From: Symbiodinium natans
Lineage: Eukaryota > Sar > Dinophyceae > Suessiales > Symbiodiniaceae
Direction of reading: 5' to 3'
DNA: 64,000 nt
NCBI GenBank assembly: GCA_905221605.1
Contig: CAJNDS010000196.1
Location: 40,001 to 104,000, forward strand
Part shown: in pieces, positions 53,101-54,945 of the stretch
How the letters are laid out: each line of letters begins with the position of its first letter
How positions within the stretch are numbered: the first letter of the stretch is position 1
The notes under the pieces: generated by a model
The model's input: only the letters and a program-made list of their open reading frames with translations
Databases searched by the model: none
What the model was told of the DNA's origin: nothing
Made by a program: the position numbers and the translations under genes

Positions 53101-54205
53101 GAAGGTACTTGGAGGTTCTTTAGGGTTTAGGTTTTAGGGTTTCGTTCAGAATTCTTCTAAGTCGGCAAGTACCCTTAATAGGCTTGGAAGTATGGTGACC
53201 ATACTTAGAAACCTACTTATCAGACGACGCATGAAATTTCTGAAGGTAGCTTTCTGGCCATGTGCCCTAAACCCTCAACCCTAAACCGCTTCTCGTGATG
53301 CTTCCGAGAGGACACCTTCCTGATGCTGTCTGGTGACTGGCTTGTCTGCGTGCCGTGCGTGGAGGGTCTACAGCCGGCTCCTCAAGCAACCCCTAAACCC
53401 TAAACCCTAAACCCTAAACCCTAAACCCTCCTTTTTCGTTGGAATTGGGGAGGCCGGTCTAGGAATCAAGTGTTCTTGGTCAAGTTCGTGGGGTTTGTTG
53501 ACCAAGAACTTGGGGGCAGCCGATGAGATGGCACCAAATCACCACCCGCGCCAACTTCCAGAAGCCCACACACAAAACTAGAATGCAAGCGTATCAAGGC
53601 CAGGGCAGCACAGCGTCACTCGTTTCGCCTCCGAAAAAGGCAGCCTTCTGGCCCAACGCTGTTGTTTTTGAAGCTTTGGGCTCAACTTGAAGTTTCCGGG
53701 GGGGGGTGGGGGCTTAGGACACGCTACGGTTCCTGCAAGCTCACAGCATTCAGGTGCCCCTTCGGCATGGGCCTCCCGAAGCAGGCCGAGGGCTTCTTTG
53801 CCAGGGCCCACCGCCTCTCAGCGGATGGCGGGGCCTTGCTTGGCATCCCCGACTTAATCGCCTGCACCGATGCCAGGCCGGCTGCAAAAAAAGAGGTCCG
53901 AAGAACCCCCGAAAGCTTCCTGAGCTTGTTAGTCCACGGGTACTTCTAGGCTGGGTTTGGACAACCCTAAACCCTAAACCCTAAACCCTAAACCCTAAAC
54001 CCTAAACCCTAAACCCTAAACCCTAAACCCTAAACCCTAAACCCTAAACCCTAAACCCTAAACCCTAAACCCTAAACCCTAAACCCTAAACCCTACATGC
54101 CGAGTCATACCTGAAAACCCTACAGAGCAAGTATCCCAGAGGTGCGCAGCCGGAGGCGATCTCGGGACCTGCCCATTGGGCCGCGCGACTTTCGAGAGGG
54201 GGATG
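27732..54205 (+). CDS. Spliced gene model: LamG / cadherin-like / GCC2-GCC3 cell-surface protein
   Basis: Islands on the + strand encode, in order: LamG-like fragments (28821); a LamG domain split over 35109, 35418, 35824 and 36279; further unassigned exons; cadherin-like plus LamG at 47633; LamG C-terminal part at 50510; the start of a new module at 50741; cadherin-like repeats at 50986-51789; and GCC2/GCC3 cysteine modules (51740-51789, 52062, 53012, 53754). These families are extracellular adhesion or carbohydrate-binding modules, so a large secreted or membrane protein is likely. Phase agrees at 50741 to 50986, 51789 to 52062 and 52175 to 53012. No signal peptide or membrane segment was identified. 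Two retroelements interrupt or adjoin it. One gene or several cannot be decided. Confidence 0.55.
28120..28212 (+). mobile_element. Short dispersed element, family B copy 1
   Basis: AATATAGGGGCCTGAATAAT, TAGGGTTTTGGGGG, then ATTAGTAATTATTCCGACCC. Inverted copies at 29420 and 47502. Confidence 0.7.
28590..28755. repeat. Two ~105-bp diverged direct repeats
   Basis: GGGGCCT, CTAGG(G)CCCCTAT, GGGTCTACTT occur in the same order at 28597 and 28685. Confidence 0.6.
28749..28778. repeat. C homopolymer, 30 bp
   Basis: An uninterrupted run of C. Run length is unreliable in most sequencing. Confidence 0.9.
28821..28893 (+). CDS. Exon, laminin-G-like fragment
   Basis: After GGAGCCAG the frame reads RNFWNAIFDFTGRPDGANWS then VPQG. 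The pattern IFDF-G followed by N-W resembles the early strands of LamG/concanavalin-like domains. TTTAGGG lies directly upstream and GTTTTGGG is the donor. Confidence 0.55.
29094..29190 (+). CDS. Possible exon
   Basis: After GTGCTGCCAG: LDVQTEESGGWFHQCPSEPL. The end is uncertain. Confidence 0.42.
29209..29319. mobile_element. MITE-like element, family A copy 4 (most complete)
   Basis: Left end ATGGAGGTTCAGG, right end GTACCCATGAACCTCCAAG. Interior TAAGTAGG, AAGTATGGTCACTATACT and CCTACTATAAGTAC is itself palindromic. About 111 bp. Confidence 0.7.
29420..29520 (-). mobile_element. Short dispersed element, family B copy 2
   Basis: Reverse orientation of copy 1: GGGGTCGGAAT, CCCAAAACCCTATTATAATC, TTAAGGCCCCC. 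Confidence 0.7.
29582..29631 (+). CDS. Putative exon
   Basis: Strong acceptor (CTTCCTTCGCCCTGCAG) and GTAGAG donor enclose IQERVLLQDALAQVQI. Confidence 0.55.
29700..30480. other. Low-GC stretch, possible LamG-like exon
   Basis: Near 30000-30096 a + frame contains NMRISGGLVLSESAAM, reminiscent of the pentraxin/LamG strand G-G-L-V-L-G. Opposing - frames are as long. Not assigned. Confidence 0.3.
30493..30530. repeat. TTTAGGG array
   Basis: Five units. Confidence 0.92.
30539..30623 (+). CDS. Putative disordered exon
   Basis: After GCCCCAAG: GEESSGQSMANTPQTRPPLP, closing at GTTTTAGGG, a telomere-type donor. Confidence 0.55.
30624..30678. repeat. TTTAGGG array at a 5' splice site
   Basis: Seven units. 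Confidence 0.92.
30679..31100. other. No gene seen
   Basis: Intron-like. Direct and inverted short phrases around TAAGTAGTCTCTAAGTAGCC (30724); nothing coding is supported. Confidence 0.4.
31102..31203. repeat. CCCTAAA array
   Basis: About 14 units. Confidence 0.97.
31204..32235. other. Intron-like region
   Basis: TTTAGGG at 31387-31424 and CCCTAAA at 31967-32013. Open frames on both strands at 31675-31890 have no domain. No exon is supported. Confidence 0.4.
32249..32362 (+). CDS. Putative exon with internal repeat
   Basis: Frame EHLHAHPTHSQALHDGLVGL then a duplicated VASSAG segment (GTTGCTTCATCAGCGGG twice at 32308 and 32326), ending against CCCTAAA. The acceptor is uncertain. Confidence 0.45.
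32362..32456. repeat. CCCTAAA array
   Basis: About 14 perfect units. Confidence 0.97.
32461..32725. mobile_element. Near-perfect 129-bp inverted repeat
   Basis: Left arm 32461-32589, 8-base loop, right arm 32598-32725. The arms differ by about three substitutions and one base in a G-run. Ends CGCTTTTAAAGTTAGCG / CGCTAACTTTAAAAGCG. It fits a foldback or MITE-type transposon or a recent inverted duplication. No coding. Confidence 0.95.
32762..32812. repeat. A-tailed motif
   Basis: CCCTGCAATGTG, CAGCTAGGCGGGTG, A6, CCCTAAG. Confidence 0.6.
32985..33122. repeat. CCCTAAA array
   Basis: About 19 units. Confidence 0.97.
33135..33211 (+). CDS. Putative basic exon
   Basis: After CCCCGGCAG: SKPRLKKPRFTEAPEETSSD then ERKLLQLN. 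A second frame (KQAALEEASLHGGAG) is open for less. CCCTAAA on both sides. Confidence 0.5.
33220..33392. repeat. CCCTAAA arrays, two blocks
   Basis: Blocks 33220-33262 and 33350-33392. Confidence 0.92.
33514..33555. repeat. TTTAGGG array
   Basis: Five to six units. Confidence 0.9.
33656..33709. repeat. CCCTAAA array ending in a splice acceptor
   Basis: Six imperfect units; the last reads CCCTAG and supplies the AG for the next exon. Confidence 0.85.
33710..33839 (+). CDS. Exon bounded directly by telomere repeats
   Basis: Opens one base after CCCTAAACCCTAG and closes at GTTTAGGG (33840). The 43-codon frame includes VKRLKPDARGRTQEEVYLEL then HGDFFEW and ends on a whole codon. A strongly coding-like, mixed alpha/beta composition; domain not recognised. 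It is the clearest case of both splice sites lying in telomere repeats. Confidence 0.7.
33840..33885. repeat. TTTAGGG array at a 5' splice site
   Basis: Six perfect units. Confidence 0.96.
33890..35105. other. Low-GC region without telomere arrays
   Basis: AT-rich, with a TATATA/CACACA tract at 34598-34640. A 243-codon - strand frame (34577-35308) overlaps the LamG exon at 35109 and includes the microsatellite, so I do not call it. No exon is supported. Confidence 0.45.
35109..35310 (+). CDS. LamG domain exon (N-terminal strands)
   Basis: After ACATAG (or GTACAG, 35125). The frame contains SLYEVAALHMHIG then GLRFDGEDDIVVLEDMP and LPLTIEFWAQPLDL, which match the LamG/concanavalin-like pattern L-x-F-DG-x-D-x-V ... 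T-I-E-F-W. The 3' boundary may extend to GTTAGG near 35365. Confidence 0.72.
35418..35520 (+). CDS. LamG domain exon (middle)
   Basis: After GTCATGCAG: DGMGISLSRFNPSGAIISFS then SVKFSQILQLSL. Alternating hydrophobic strands as in the LamG middle. The donor is one of several GTs before TAG at 35528. Confidence 0.6.
35824..35912 (+). CDS. LamG domain exon (W-H strand)
   Basis: After GCCCTCAG: GPGEMYHWAMSVSSDGDYVI then YMN. M-Y-H-W-A followed by D-G-x-Y-x-I-Y-M-N is the characteristic LamG strand pair. Confidence 0.7.
36279..36371 (+). CDS. LamG domain exon (C-terminal)
   Basis: After TAGCTCAG, 31 whole codons including FGGVIDELRVWSCVRSAEDI, donor GTGGGT. F-x-G-x-I-D-E-L-R-V-W is the LamG C-terminal signature. 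Confidence 0.75.
36521..36654 (+). CDS. Exon following LamG
   Basis: After TTACCTCAG: ELSLTGPLIVRPYVDQNSST then TDTALRNRVAAEIVLGNPP, donor GTACTG. It resembles the linker plus YxxDE start that commonly precedes the next LamG module. Confidence 0.5.
36780..36905. repeat. CCCCTAAA 8-mer array
   Basis: About 15 units with four C rather than three. Confidence 0.96.
36929..37009 (+). CDS. Putative exon
   Basis: After GTTTGCAG: FLFDSELPHSNLSKRLGFEV then PGEAG, donor GTTTCC. CCCCTAAA upstream. Confidence 0.58.
37041..37092. repeat. CCCTAAA/CCCCAAA array
   Basis: Seven units. Confidence 0.92.
37152..37262 (+). CDS. Possible exon with GTTTAGGG donor
   Basis: One frame reads EASLPGAVMGGGSLYKSPAW and reaches GTTTAGGG at 37263. 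Other frames are also open. The LTR element starts eight bases later, inside this telomere-type intron start. Confidence 0.4.
37266..37270. other. Target-site duplication, left
   Basis: TAGGG, matching 46015-46019. Because the target is itself a TAGGG-containing repeat, chance agreement is easy. Confidence 0.6.
37271..37558 (-). repeat. 3' LTR of the non-autonomous element
   Basis: 288 bp. Compared with the other LTR it has 20 extra bases (TCCCAACCACACGGGCTCAA) and one substitution (CTACCTG/CTACCTT); otherwise identical by eye. Confidence 0.93.
37559..37571 (-). other. Polypurine tract
   Basis: GGGACAGGGGGAG directly before the 3' LTR in element orientation, as needed for plus-strand priming. 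Confidence 0.75.
37833..38393 (-). CDS. Element ORF continued: Lys-rich C-terminus
   Basis: A 186-codon frame, Lys/Ser-rich (KTKKKRKTAVIDD), overlapping the previous frame by 46 bp. Probable basic tail or nuclear-localisation-like segment. About 260 bp of non-coding sequence follows before the polypurine tract. Confidence 0.6.
   Translation of the reverse strand: MPETSETEVIVDEEMRKTKKKRKTAVIDDPYTLLVPKPKKKPVNTEKSGSSSKAVVLEEEKPSSSMRTRTAGSSKAQKKEKGQSPRKKEVAKVKGPEAKDRSSDVDAQASAAVDAEVEQSCQAIEDAKREGLISSIQRCILDPVLTVSDLEHVLLRLHLSIDANRKKKKSVMTGWCELMLEWFFSF
38348..39997 (-). CDS. Element ORF continued: three CCCH fingers
   Basis: In frame with the previous segment after one TGA. Three tandem CCCH fingers: CYWFRRGKDSCKFGENCKFIH split by its spacing C-x9-C-x5-C-x3-H, then CKYFVAGRHCFSGEDCKFSH, then CIQFHQSGRCRHGDRCVFEH. 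CCCH fingers bind AU-rich or structured RNA. An acidic helical tail follows. The frame changes at 38348-38393. Confidence 0.75.
   Translation of the reverse strand: MDEDDEEVDPLGCVLEISGHDESVLNSSSDETPVVPAGINVETSKEEAAGKAPEISPEEEAADSSSRLSATRLFLQRIYSRLWEPALQDRQTGKIFDSTKGYPGEGPRSGGPDLPTKEMPWIPEDHLDMVVAKKADQSSDQGEEGCFGLESGRQPEPVVVEATATEKILRALWWKGYRAGYRRLCRANVSGPKVGAISFPIKAVRKAGVTKTLLKKPIIRGSAQHGSGAGGKPIMKVVRPRPGFPAVLDTPKTDSTLGEESSSQGHGNVHVEQNRPMERYEAERLEKRKRGICYWFRRGKDSCKFGENCKFIHSKDDVVLQSYWCKYFVAGRHCFSGEDCKFSHDAAGVRCIQFHQSGRCRHGDRCVFEHGDPLGGKRPRSPGTPPMDSPKRCTGQKDDGRKGSPERYDEEEEDHMVYDDVTKIMELLMEAVSYMSDGKSDLARAEADPVFKLLKFTGDAEQMDAEWCSWTSGMLTPLELLEIVKSHETSLEEVEEWINELRIQRANLEEGSDSKKGKRGPWKGSPVRTLLLKKRCRKPQRQRLSWTRR
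40007..40510 (-). CDS. Element ORF continued: unknown segment
   Basis: A 167-codon frame ending at TGA (40007-40009), in the same frame as the next segment. Unlike the linkers it is not low complexity (LSVMGVLLSPDLRHEFTN), so it is probably a folded domain I do not recognise. Confidence 0.6.
   Translation of the reverse strand: MGYASWCDRSCNMGCNSCVSEKKICAEMVEVDVMNVQLETGKLLLQRREEGHYGKLHHPFHDNPCLPPVGNFPLSVMGVLLSPDLRHEFTNADTFGTAMEAIAYDWSRIPGMEDHINLMVRVATLVHPFILLGGQGTVVNTEFLWQAGRDRLMEFLQAATCADELEE
40411..41205 (-). CDS. Element ORF continued: Gln/Ser-rich segment
   Basis: A 264-codon frame without a recognised domain; it contains repeats of a PGQGVAGQ/PGQDDAGQ type and LSKGVLQRIYEKISGGK, which recurs as FLQRIYSRL in the frame at 38348. 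It overlaps neighbours by 161 and 100 bp. Confidence 0.6.
   Translation of the reverse strand: MAMFHMRVLKAPMTGIKNQLCLAKSATKRRGGTRQGFSDFSVSASSQQNVAASSGTVDGPVIRGSLAVGSTDEVLPGQGVAGQENVSESAEVRPGQDDAGQGTALEGAVHVSGDETEQQVGEERSNVLHADQLERSGSAETSRDGNLSLSKGVLQRIYEKISGGKVSIQRKECPRGLNKMDRNLVISASTDGSGEGELSLALVESPSPSMVRNPAPLMFGDPHVLIQSQTTQWVMRRGVTDRAIWGAIAASARKKFVLKWLRWM
41045..42526 (-). CDS. Element ORF continued: CCCH fingers
   Basis: Starts inside a CCCH finger (YYGAKGDGCKYGFACKFVH), whose first Cys lies upstream of the listed start in this frame. A second follows (CYDFYLKGRCRLKTGCRCSH), then a helical segment (VEDLMEKGVKKVDACKLLNL) of SAM-like appearance and a basic Arg/Ser-rich tail. It overlaps the previous frame by 79 bp and the next by 161 bp, consistent with small indels in one original reading frame. 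Confidence 0.7.
   Translation of the reverse strand: MYYGAKGDGCKYGFACKFVHDDNAVLEGTREAGKSWDNASRKAIRDAGFHHVCYDFYLKGRCRLKTGCRCSHDEMSPDRLAQLRYLVHVANQVRYAQDRGDEIPDRNSFKPPAIWGTASSSSSAPQALQMTNVSTQEIEGDATLDGAEEQGDDVQKDSVAESTTVPFLDPKEPIESWMARNKELWVYTPHVRQVMFALGVTKVRELQEYIYVEDLMEKGVKKVDACKLLNLVGGVRYRPRSPEVAVSTNASVRVEQSSGSREAGRGTARTISQVREAEGHGAKEMPRGSYREIFDKGRYRDAWTLEQRSPLCVQRLQLVGVGMPPVNPPNKGYRSRSNPVKRGRPLLNRKQVRDVPRSYSNRHRRATEPVDKPKPLQPLRGGLSFRFSKAWADVEDDDDQAGALVSYAESSGESSAEDASEARRLWQALLQERELKRAKKGGNVPHEGSQSSNDGHKKSTVLGEKRDKASRGDPPRFFRFFGVSVFTTKCCSL
42448..45015 (-). CDS. Element ORF: WW, S1, MLLE/PABC and CCCH modules
   Basis: Same frame as the N-terminal ORF. In order: a WW-like domain just after the stop (about 44915-45006; W-E-W ... 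G-R-Q-Y-Y-Y ... S-K-W-T-L-P); a long acidic linker with a duplicated 17-residue KDPTVEES-PAVDDK unit; an S1-type RNA-binding fold (YQKGDTLDGTVYRITAEGVY onward, about residues 392-466 counted from 44916); Trp/Tyr-rich WNWTEEEWQCYGW; an MLLE (PABC) domain around KITGMLLD (about 528-592), the peptide-binding domain of poly(A)-binding protein; and a CCCH finger (CRFYNQGTCRNGDECTYEH, about 703). The frame is lost inside the next CCCH finger near 42530-42550. Domains are recognised by motif only. Confidence 0.8.
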   Translation of the reverse strand, partial: ACDGTTWEWHLHEDGRQYYYCLDTQESKWTLPEVGEKMVGDKVADSPSGNELEPGAALGPTTPTPPAESIRAFQGSVDSAVEREFSSIIGDSGLRGGEAPGTSGSPEEDEISGLQMNMAGEHLDQEKGKALSEGDAAVKPVSPDKMIPNVEGSGISAAEELVVDGASGSQEVIPEKEIGNNTLDVSVDGSSSFIANATTVQEKGESSGVAENTVDLPDKREEAGAWSTNEVRASVPMKTWSADGARVEAHEVSCSADDCNNGAQVSVVANDGGSQVDAPVQPEVGGVEQNDEGHTGANGAAVMDGGESPLVTMEPKDPTVEESVPAVDDKPKDPTVEESMPAVDDKSKDPVEGGLSNEMEIAPTGGLLEVDTKQTTTGEAEPLAKAENMVEAGGVQGPEESMPASVRKKSEVPNEVLPASHGKRSYQKGDTLDGTVYRITAEGVYLDYEDLNVLIPVKGKDASQFWIGDTVQALVQEVKEDGTLILDTYLELEDDVNEVASTELRKWKNSSSGMWWNDSWYDGQWDQKSSYGQWNWTEEEWQCYGWSANEWVSPEDWEEGVQKQLYGERIYRVLLGNALTDKEYLGKITGMLLDRRLEEVKELVANSAQIENEAHGAYNVLLSEGWTPDGQEDAGWKRGSYSRDQYHNALFDLARQRRMHSEAATGEAVAKIMDKGDDEFWYELRLDSLKFLQELDEMVEAMRQKEGRPIEDYLDPSKVKKVYLTPKPLSKGYTKLCRFYNQGTCRNGDECTYEHRRYGEGWPTRCPAESETSNNAGDEEGDIGGPPTDEGVVDDAQEEREDAAFRAKFNFGKGASKGGPTLVESKNSCVCIMEPRVMAVNMDLPASSFMMTMLS
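45016..45714 (-). CDS. Element ORF, N-terminal part (charged)
   Basis: A 232-codon frame starting about 30 bp inside the primer-binding site. Ser/Gly/Glu-rich, with a C-terminal acidic helix (EEEILEMEAERIRQLSEEAD). It ends at TAA (45016-45018), and the same frame continues at once into the WW-S1-MLLE part. The stop may be a mutation or a readthrough site. Confidence 0.65.
   Translation of the reverse strand: MFSFRAWSKEAMSSSKQWLQTPANGADNGGAELGATGFPAQEVVLEATVPGATEKQLERSIVAGSPNEGMGPNVDRIDDAEGEGQAFSVPPRAGEKRPWDEAGDMDHGLEATVLRWKMRHGFQGSSSSSSQRMMVSQETQTDLTGEMSQVSKKSQNKMKEDSSVSSMGGEGGDKQEKRGVDSFEAAPTAEYAMDEEEILEMEAERIRQLSEEADEMRQVSEEDGFRKDERLI
45734..45746 (-). other. Primer-binding site, copia-type half-tRNA
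   Basis: In element orientation the bases next to the LTR are GGTTATGAGCCCA, complementary to the anticodon stem-loop of initiator tRNA-Met (CUCAUAACC core, one base from the GGGCCCAUAACC form). Drosophila copia is primed by such a tRNA-Met half. The Copia element downstream has GGTTATCAGCC at the same place. Confidence 0.7.
45747..46014 (-). repeat. 5' LTR of the non-autonomous element
   Basis: 268 bp, the shorter copy. The internal sequence starts at 45746 in element orientation. Confidence 0.93.
46015..46019. other. Target-site duplication, right
   Basis: TAGGG, first bases after the right LTR. Confidence 0.6.
46020..46108. repeat. TTTAGGG/TTTGGGG array
   Basis: About twelve units, the right half of the array split by the LTR element. 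Confidence 0.95.
46288..46342. repeat. Degenerate CCCTAAA array
   Basis: Imperfect units upstream of the island at 46349. Confidence 0.8.
46349..46425 (+). CDS. Putative exon
   Basis: After CTCAGCAG: EGYGGATVVDVGLGHLVCTL, beta-strand-like. The donor is uncertain (GTTGAG at 46406 is one option). Confidence 0.5.
46525..46705. repeat. TTTAGGG block, spacer, CCCTAAA block
   Basis: TTTAGGG-like 46525-46567; CCCTAAA 46665-46705. Confidence 0.85.
46706..47080. other. Intron-like, possible small exon
   Basis: Near 46717-46770 a frame ENCMSRLVLRPEKLQVVGFG follows CAAAG. The rest is uninformative; TTTAGGG remnants at 46944-46970. Confidence 0.35.
47086..47183. mobile_element. MITE-like element, family A copy 5
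   Basis: Ends CTTACTTGGAAGTTC and GAACCTCCAAGTAAG are inverted repeats. Interior TATAAGTAG and CCTACTTATGAGTACCC match copy 4. Confidence 0.72.
47233..47336 (+). mobile_element. Short dispersed element, family C copy 1
   Basis: CAGTAGTAGAGTAGGCAACC, GGGGTAGTAGAATCCCCTTA, GGTTAACCTTTAGTTCCCCC, then ACAACTAAG. About 85-90% like 51905-52009. It ends 19 bp before an exon. Confidence 0.8.
47355..47467 (+). CDS. Exon, unknown beta-type segment
   Basis: After GCTGGCAG: DVEICAHFDEFVEVFATATF then PEGLSTGILKAPG; possible donor GTTGAC at 47468. Strong coding character. Confidence 0.6.
47502..47601 (-). mobile_element. Short dispersed element, family B copy 3
   Basis: CCCCCAAAACCCTTTTCTAA then TTATTAAGGCCCCTATATT, reverse of copy 1. 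It ends about 30 bp before the next coding island. Confidence 0.7.
47633..48104 (+). CDS. Cadherin-like plus LamG exon
   Basis: One long frame. First half: LQLCGKLSYLPERPGFDHVR then FHVRAEHEG, the G-x-L-x-Y-x-P-x-x-x-F-D pattern of cadherin-like (tandem Big_9/VCBS type) repeats. Second half: AMAIRTDGRTGYALLGH then ELSIAIWLKPDSVAGDAIIV and GANRLLLYLKGENYIFAW, a LamG N-terminal half with S-I-A-I-W-L-K-P. The start is the frame start, not a known initiator. The 3' boundary is near 48071-48104. Confidence 0.72.
48105..48380. other. Intron-like
   Basis: No coding signal seen. Confidence 0.4.
48384..48456. repeat. CCCTAAA array
   Basis: Ten perfect units. Confidence 0.97.
48823..48846 (+). CDS. 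Possible microexon
   Basis: TGTGCAG, eight codons TPAQVREL, then GTGAGT, a consensus donor. Confidence 0.35.
48921..49033 (+). CDS. Putative exon
   Basis: After GCTGTTAG: EIAFTSFPVEPDDSYVLETG then LTAKQIRAGLFEAHHLA, donor GTTTCG. Probably between LamG strands. Confidence 0.58.
49034..49835. other. Intron-like region with A-tailed motifs
   Basis: Motif copies at 49729-49770 and 49790-49810. The 139-codon - strand frame at 49195-49614 has no domain and is not called. Confidence 0.45.
49840..49915 (+). CDS. Putative exon
   Basis: After CTGTTGCAG: EEYRLRFAAFRNGKQFAKSD, beta-rich. Donor GTGCCC at 49916 or GTCGGA at 49894; the frame stays open to TAG at 49950. Confidence 0.58.
50109..50163. repeat. 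(GA)n then G homopolymer
   Basis: GAGAGA tract followed by a G-rich run. Confidence 0.93.
50312..50350. repeat. Short TTTAGGG array
   Basis: Five units. Confidence 0.88.
50425..50497. repeat. CCCTAAA array
   Basis: Ten units, directly upstream of the LamG exon at 50510. Confidence 0.95.
50510..50609 (+). CDS. LamG domain exon (C-terminal)
   Basis: After GCTCCCAAG: MFVVPSNFFRGALDDFRVFQ. F-x-G-x-L-D-D-x-R-V-F is the LamG C-terminal signature. Donor GTACCC; a TTTAGGG array starts about 20 bp into the intron. Confidence 0.75.
50630..50670. repeat. TTTAGGG array
   Basis: Six units. Confidence 0.93.
50741..50840 (+). CDS. Exon, start of a new extracellular module
   Basis: After GGCCACCAAG: ELTSSEVEAVVSGHEVREND then LLLHYTFDNDEG, donor GTGAGT. 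L-x-x-H-Y-T-F-D is the usual lead-in to a LamG module. It ends with one base, matching the two-base start at 50986. Confidence 0.7.
50986..51789 (+). CDS. Long exon: cadherin-like repeats and start of a GCC2/GCC3 module
   Basis: The largest open exon of the gene (268 codons). It contains VKLQGSDADGDALTFSLHPS, the D-x-D-G-D-x-L-T-F pattern of cadherin-like/VCBS repeats, then a second beta domain (NELRLVFNKPTNMPDVHTP with LPIAVSINPGG), then C-E-G-C-G-L-G-R-Y-L, the start of a cysteine-rich ephrin-receptor-like unit. The 3' end is set by a GC donor (CAAG-GC at 51790), which restores the C-x-x-C pattern across the intron. Confidence 0.78.
51905..52009 (+). mobile_element. Short dispersed element, family C copy 2
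   Basis: Occupies over a third of the 272-bp GC-AG intron between two halves of one cysteine module. GGTAACCTTTAACC and GGTTAACC give it a hairpin core. Confidence 0.8.
52062..52175 (+). CDS. GCC2/GCC3 (ephrin-receptor-like) exon
   Basis: After GCAGCGCAG: GQATCTSCRPGSFANETSAI then GCTLCPRGAWQSETGQC, donor GTCGGC. Spacing C-x2-C-x-P-G-x-F-x13-C-x2-C-x-x-G is diagnostic of the family. Confidence 0.8.
52384..52580. repeat. CCCCTAAA 8-mer array
   Basis: About 24 units, the longest eight-base variant array. Confidence 0.97.
52581..52885. other. Intron-like
   Basis: C-run at 52640, a palindrome CATGTTATCATAACATG at 52764-52780, no coding signal. Confidence 0.5.
52890..52992. repeat. CCCTAAA array
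   Basis: About 15 units. Confidence 0.97.
53012..53104 (+). CDS. GCC2/GCC3-type exon
   Basis: After TTCAAGAG: STTAEVASTSSDACGCPEAL, the T-T-A-x-x-x-S-T-S-x-x-x-C-x-C motif common in these repeats. Donor GTACTT. The two-base start fits the one base left at 52175. Confidence 0.72.
53106..53245. mobile_element. MITE-like element, family A copy 6, diverged
   Basis: TACTTGGAGGTTC at the left, GCATGAAATTTCTGAAGG at the right, with AAGTATGGTGACCATACTT in between. The left end overlaps the exon donor. Confidence 0.55.
53390..53428. repeat. CCCTAAA array
   Basis: Five to six units. Confidence 0.92.
53754..53886 (+). CDS. Cys-rich exon
   Basis: After GCATTCAG: CPFGMGLPKQAEGFFARAHR then LIACTDA. C-P-x-G-x-G ... 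E-G-F-F-A ... C resembles the next segment of ephrin-receptor-like repeats. The donor is uncertain. Confidence 0.58.
53965..54098. repeat. CCCTAAA array
   Basis: About 19 perfect units. Confidence 0.98.
54126..54205 (+). CDS. Putative exon with GTTTAGGG donor
   Basis: After CCCTACAG: SKYPRGAQPEAISGPAHWAA, closing at GTTTAGGG (54206). CCCTAAA upstream. Confidence 0.58.
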
Positions 54206-54690
54206 GTTTAGGGTTTAGGGTTGAGGGCTCAGGCCTTCTTTCTACCCTCACTCAGCCTGCTAGTTCACGGGGAGAGGCGTTGACGGGGGGGCTGGGGCCG
54301 GGGAGGGTGCAAAAAGCCTTGGTTAAACTAAACTAACGGGATGCTCAGGGTTTAGGGATGTTTCGGGCACCAGGTTTTGGCCAAGGGAGAAGACATCTAG
54401 CATGTCCCTACTTAAAACCCTCCAGGCAGTGAAGGCCCTCAAGCACAAAATTTGTCCATAAACCCTAAACTCCAAACCTCAAAAGTGGTGGTGTGTCGTC
54501 ATTCATCCCGAAATTCTTGCCCTTCAGCTTCAGTGTGGCTGGTCTGCCTGGCGGGTGGCAACCAAAACCGCAAACCACAGTGTTTGCCCTAAGCCCTAAA
54601 TGTGAATGATCCCCGAACCACAGCACGTTTTGGGGACCCCTTTGTGTCGGCTCCGCCGCACATCGGGGAAACCACATTAGAACGCCGTGG
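54206..54690. other. Intron-like with an A-tailed motif
   Basis: Short TTTAGGG at 54206-54228, motif copy at 54520-54575. No exon is supported. Confidence 0.45.
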
Positions 54691-54890
54691 CCTGTTCACC
54701 ACATTGGCTCAAGTAACCCTTAGAGTGAAGGTCACCCATAGGTTAGAGGTAAGCGCAATAGCGTAACTGGAAACCGCCCGGGTGCACGAGACGGAGACTG
54801 AAGGCGAACGCCAGTGCAGAAAACAAGTGCGAGACCATTTGGCTGGTGAGGAGCCAAAGCGTAGTGCAAGCAACTACCCGACCTCACGCA

Positions 54891-54901
54891 GGTTATCAGC
54901 C
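54891..54901 (+). other. Possible primer-binding site
   Basis: GGTTATCAGCC after CGCA; one base different from the site of the - strand element. Confidence 0.5.
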
Positions 54902-54945
54902 GTATAGCGGTTGCGATTTCTTGCGACTACTGTACGGGCTGAGCT

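Noticed and set aside
54704-54713. TTGGCTCAAG, resembling the 3' end of the dinoflagellate spliced leader
   Set aside because: Only the last ten bases match well and the upstream leader bases do not; it may be chance or part of the Copia LTR.
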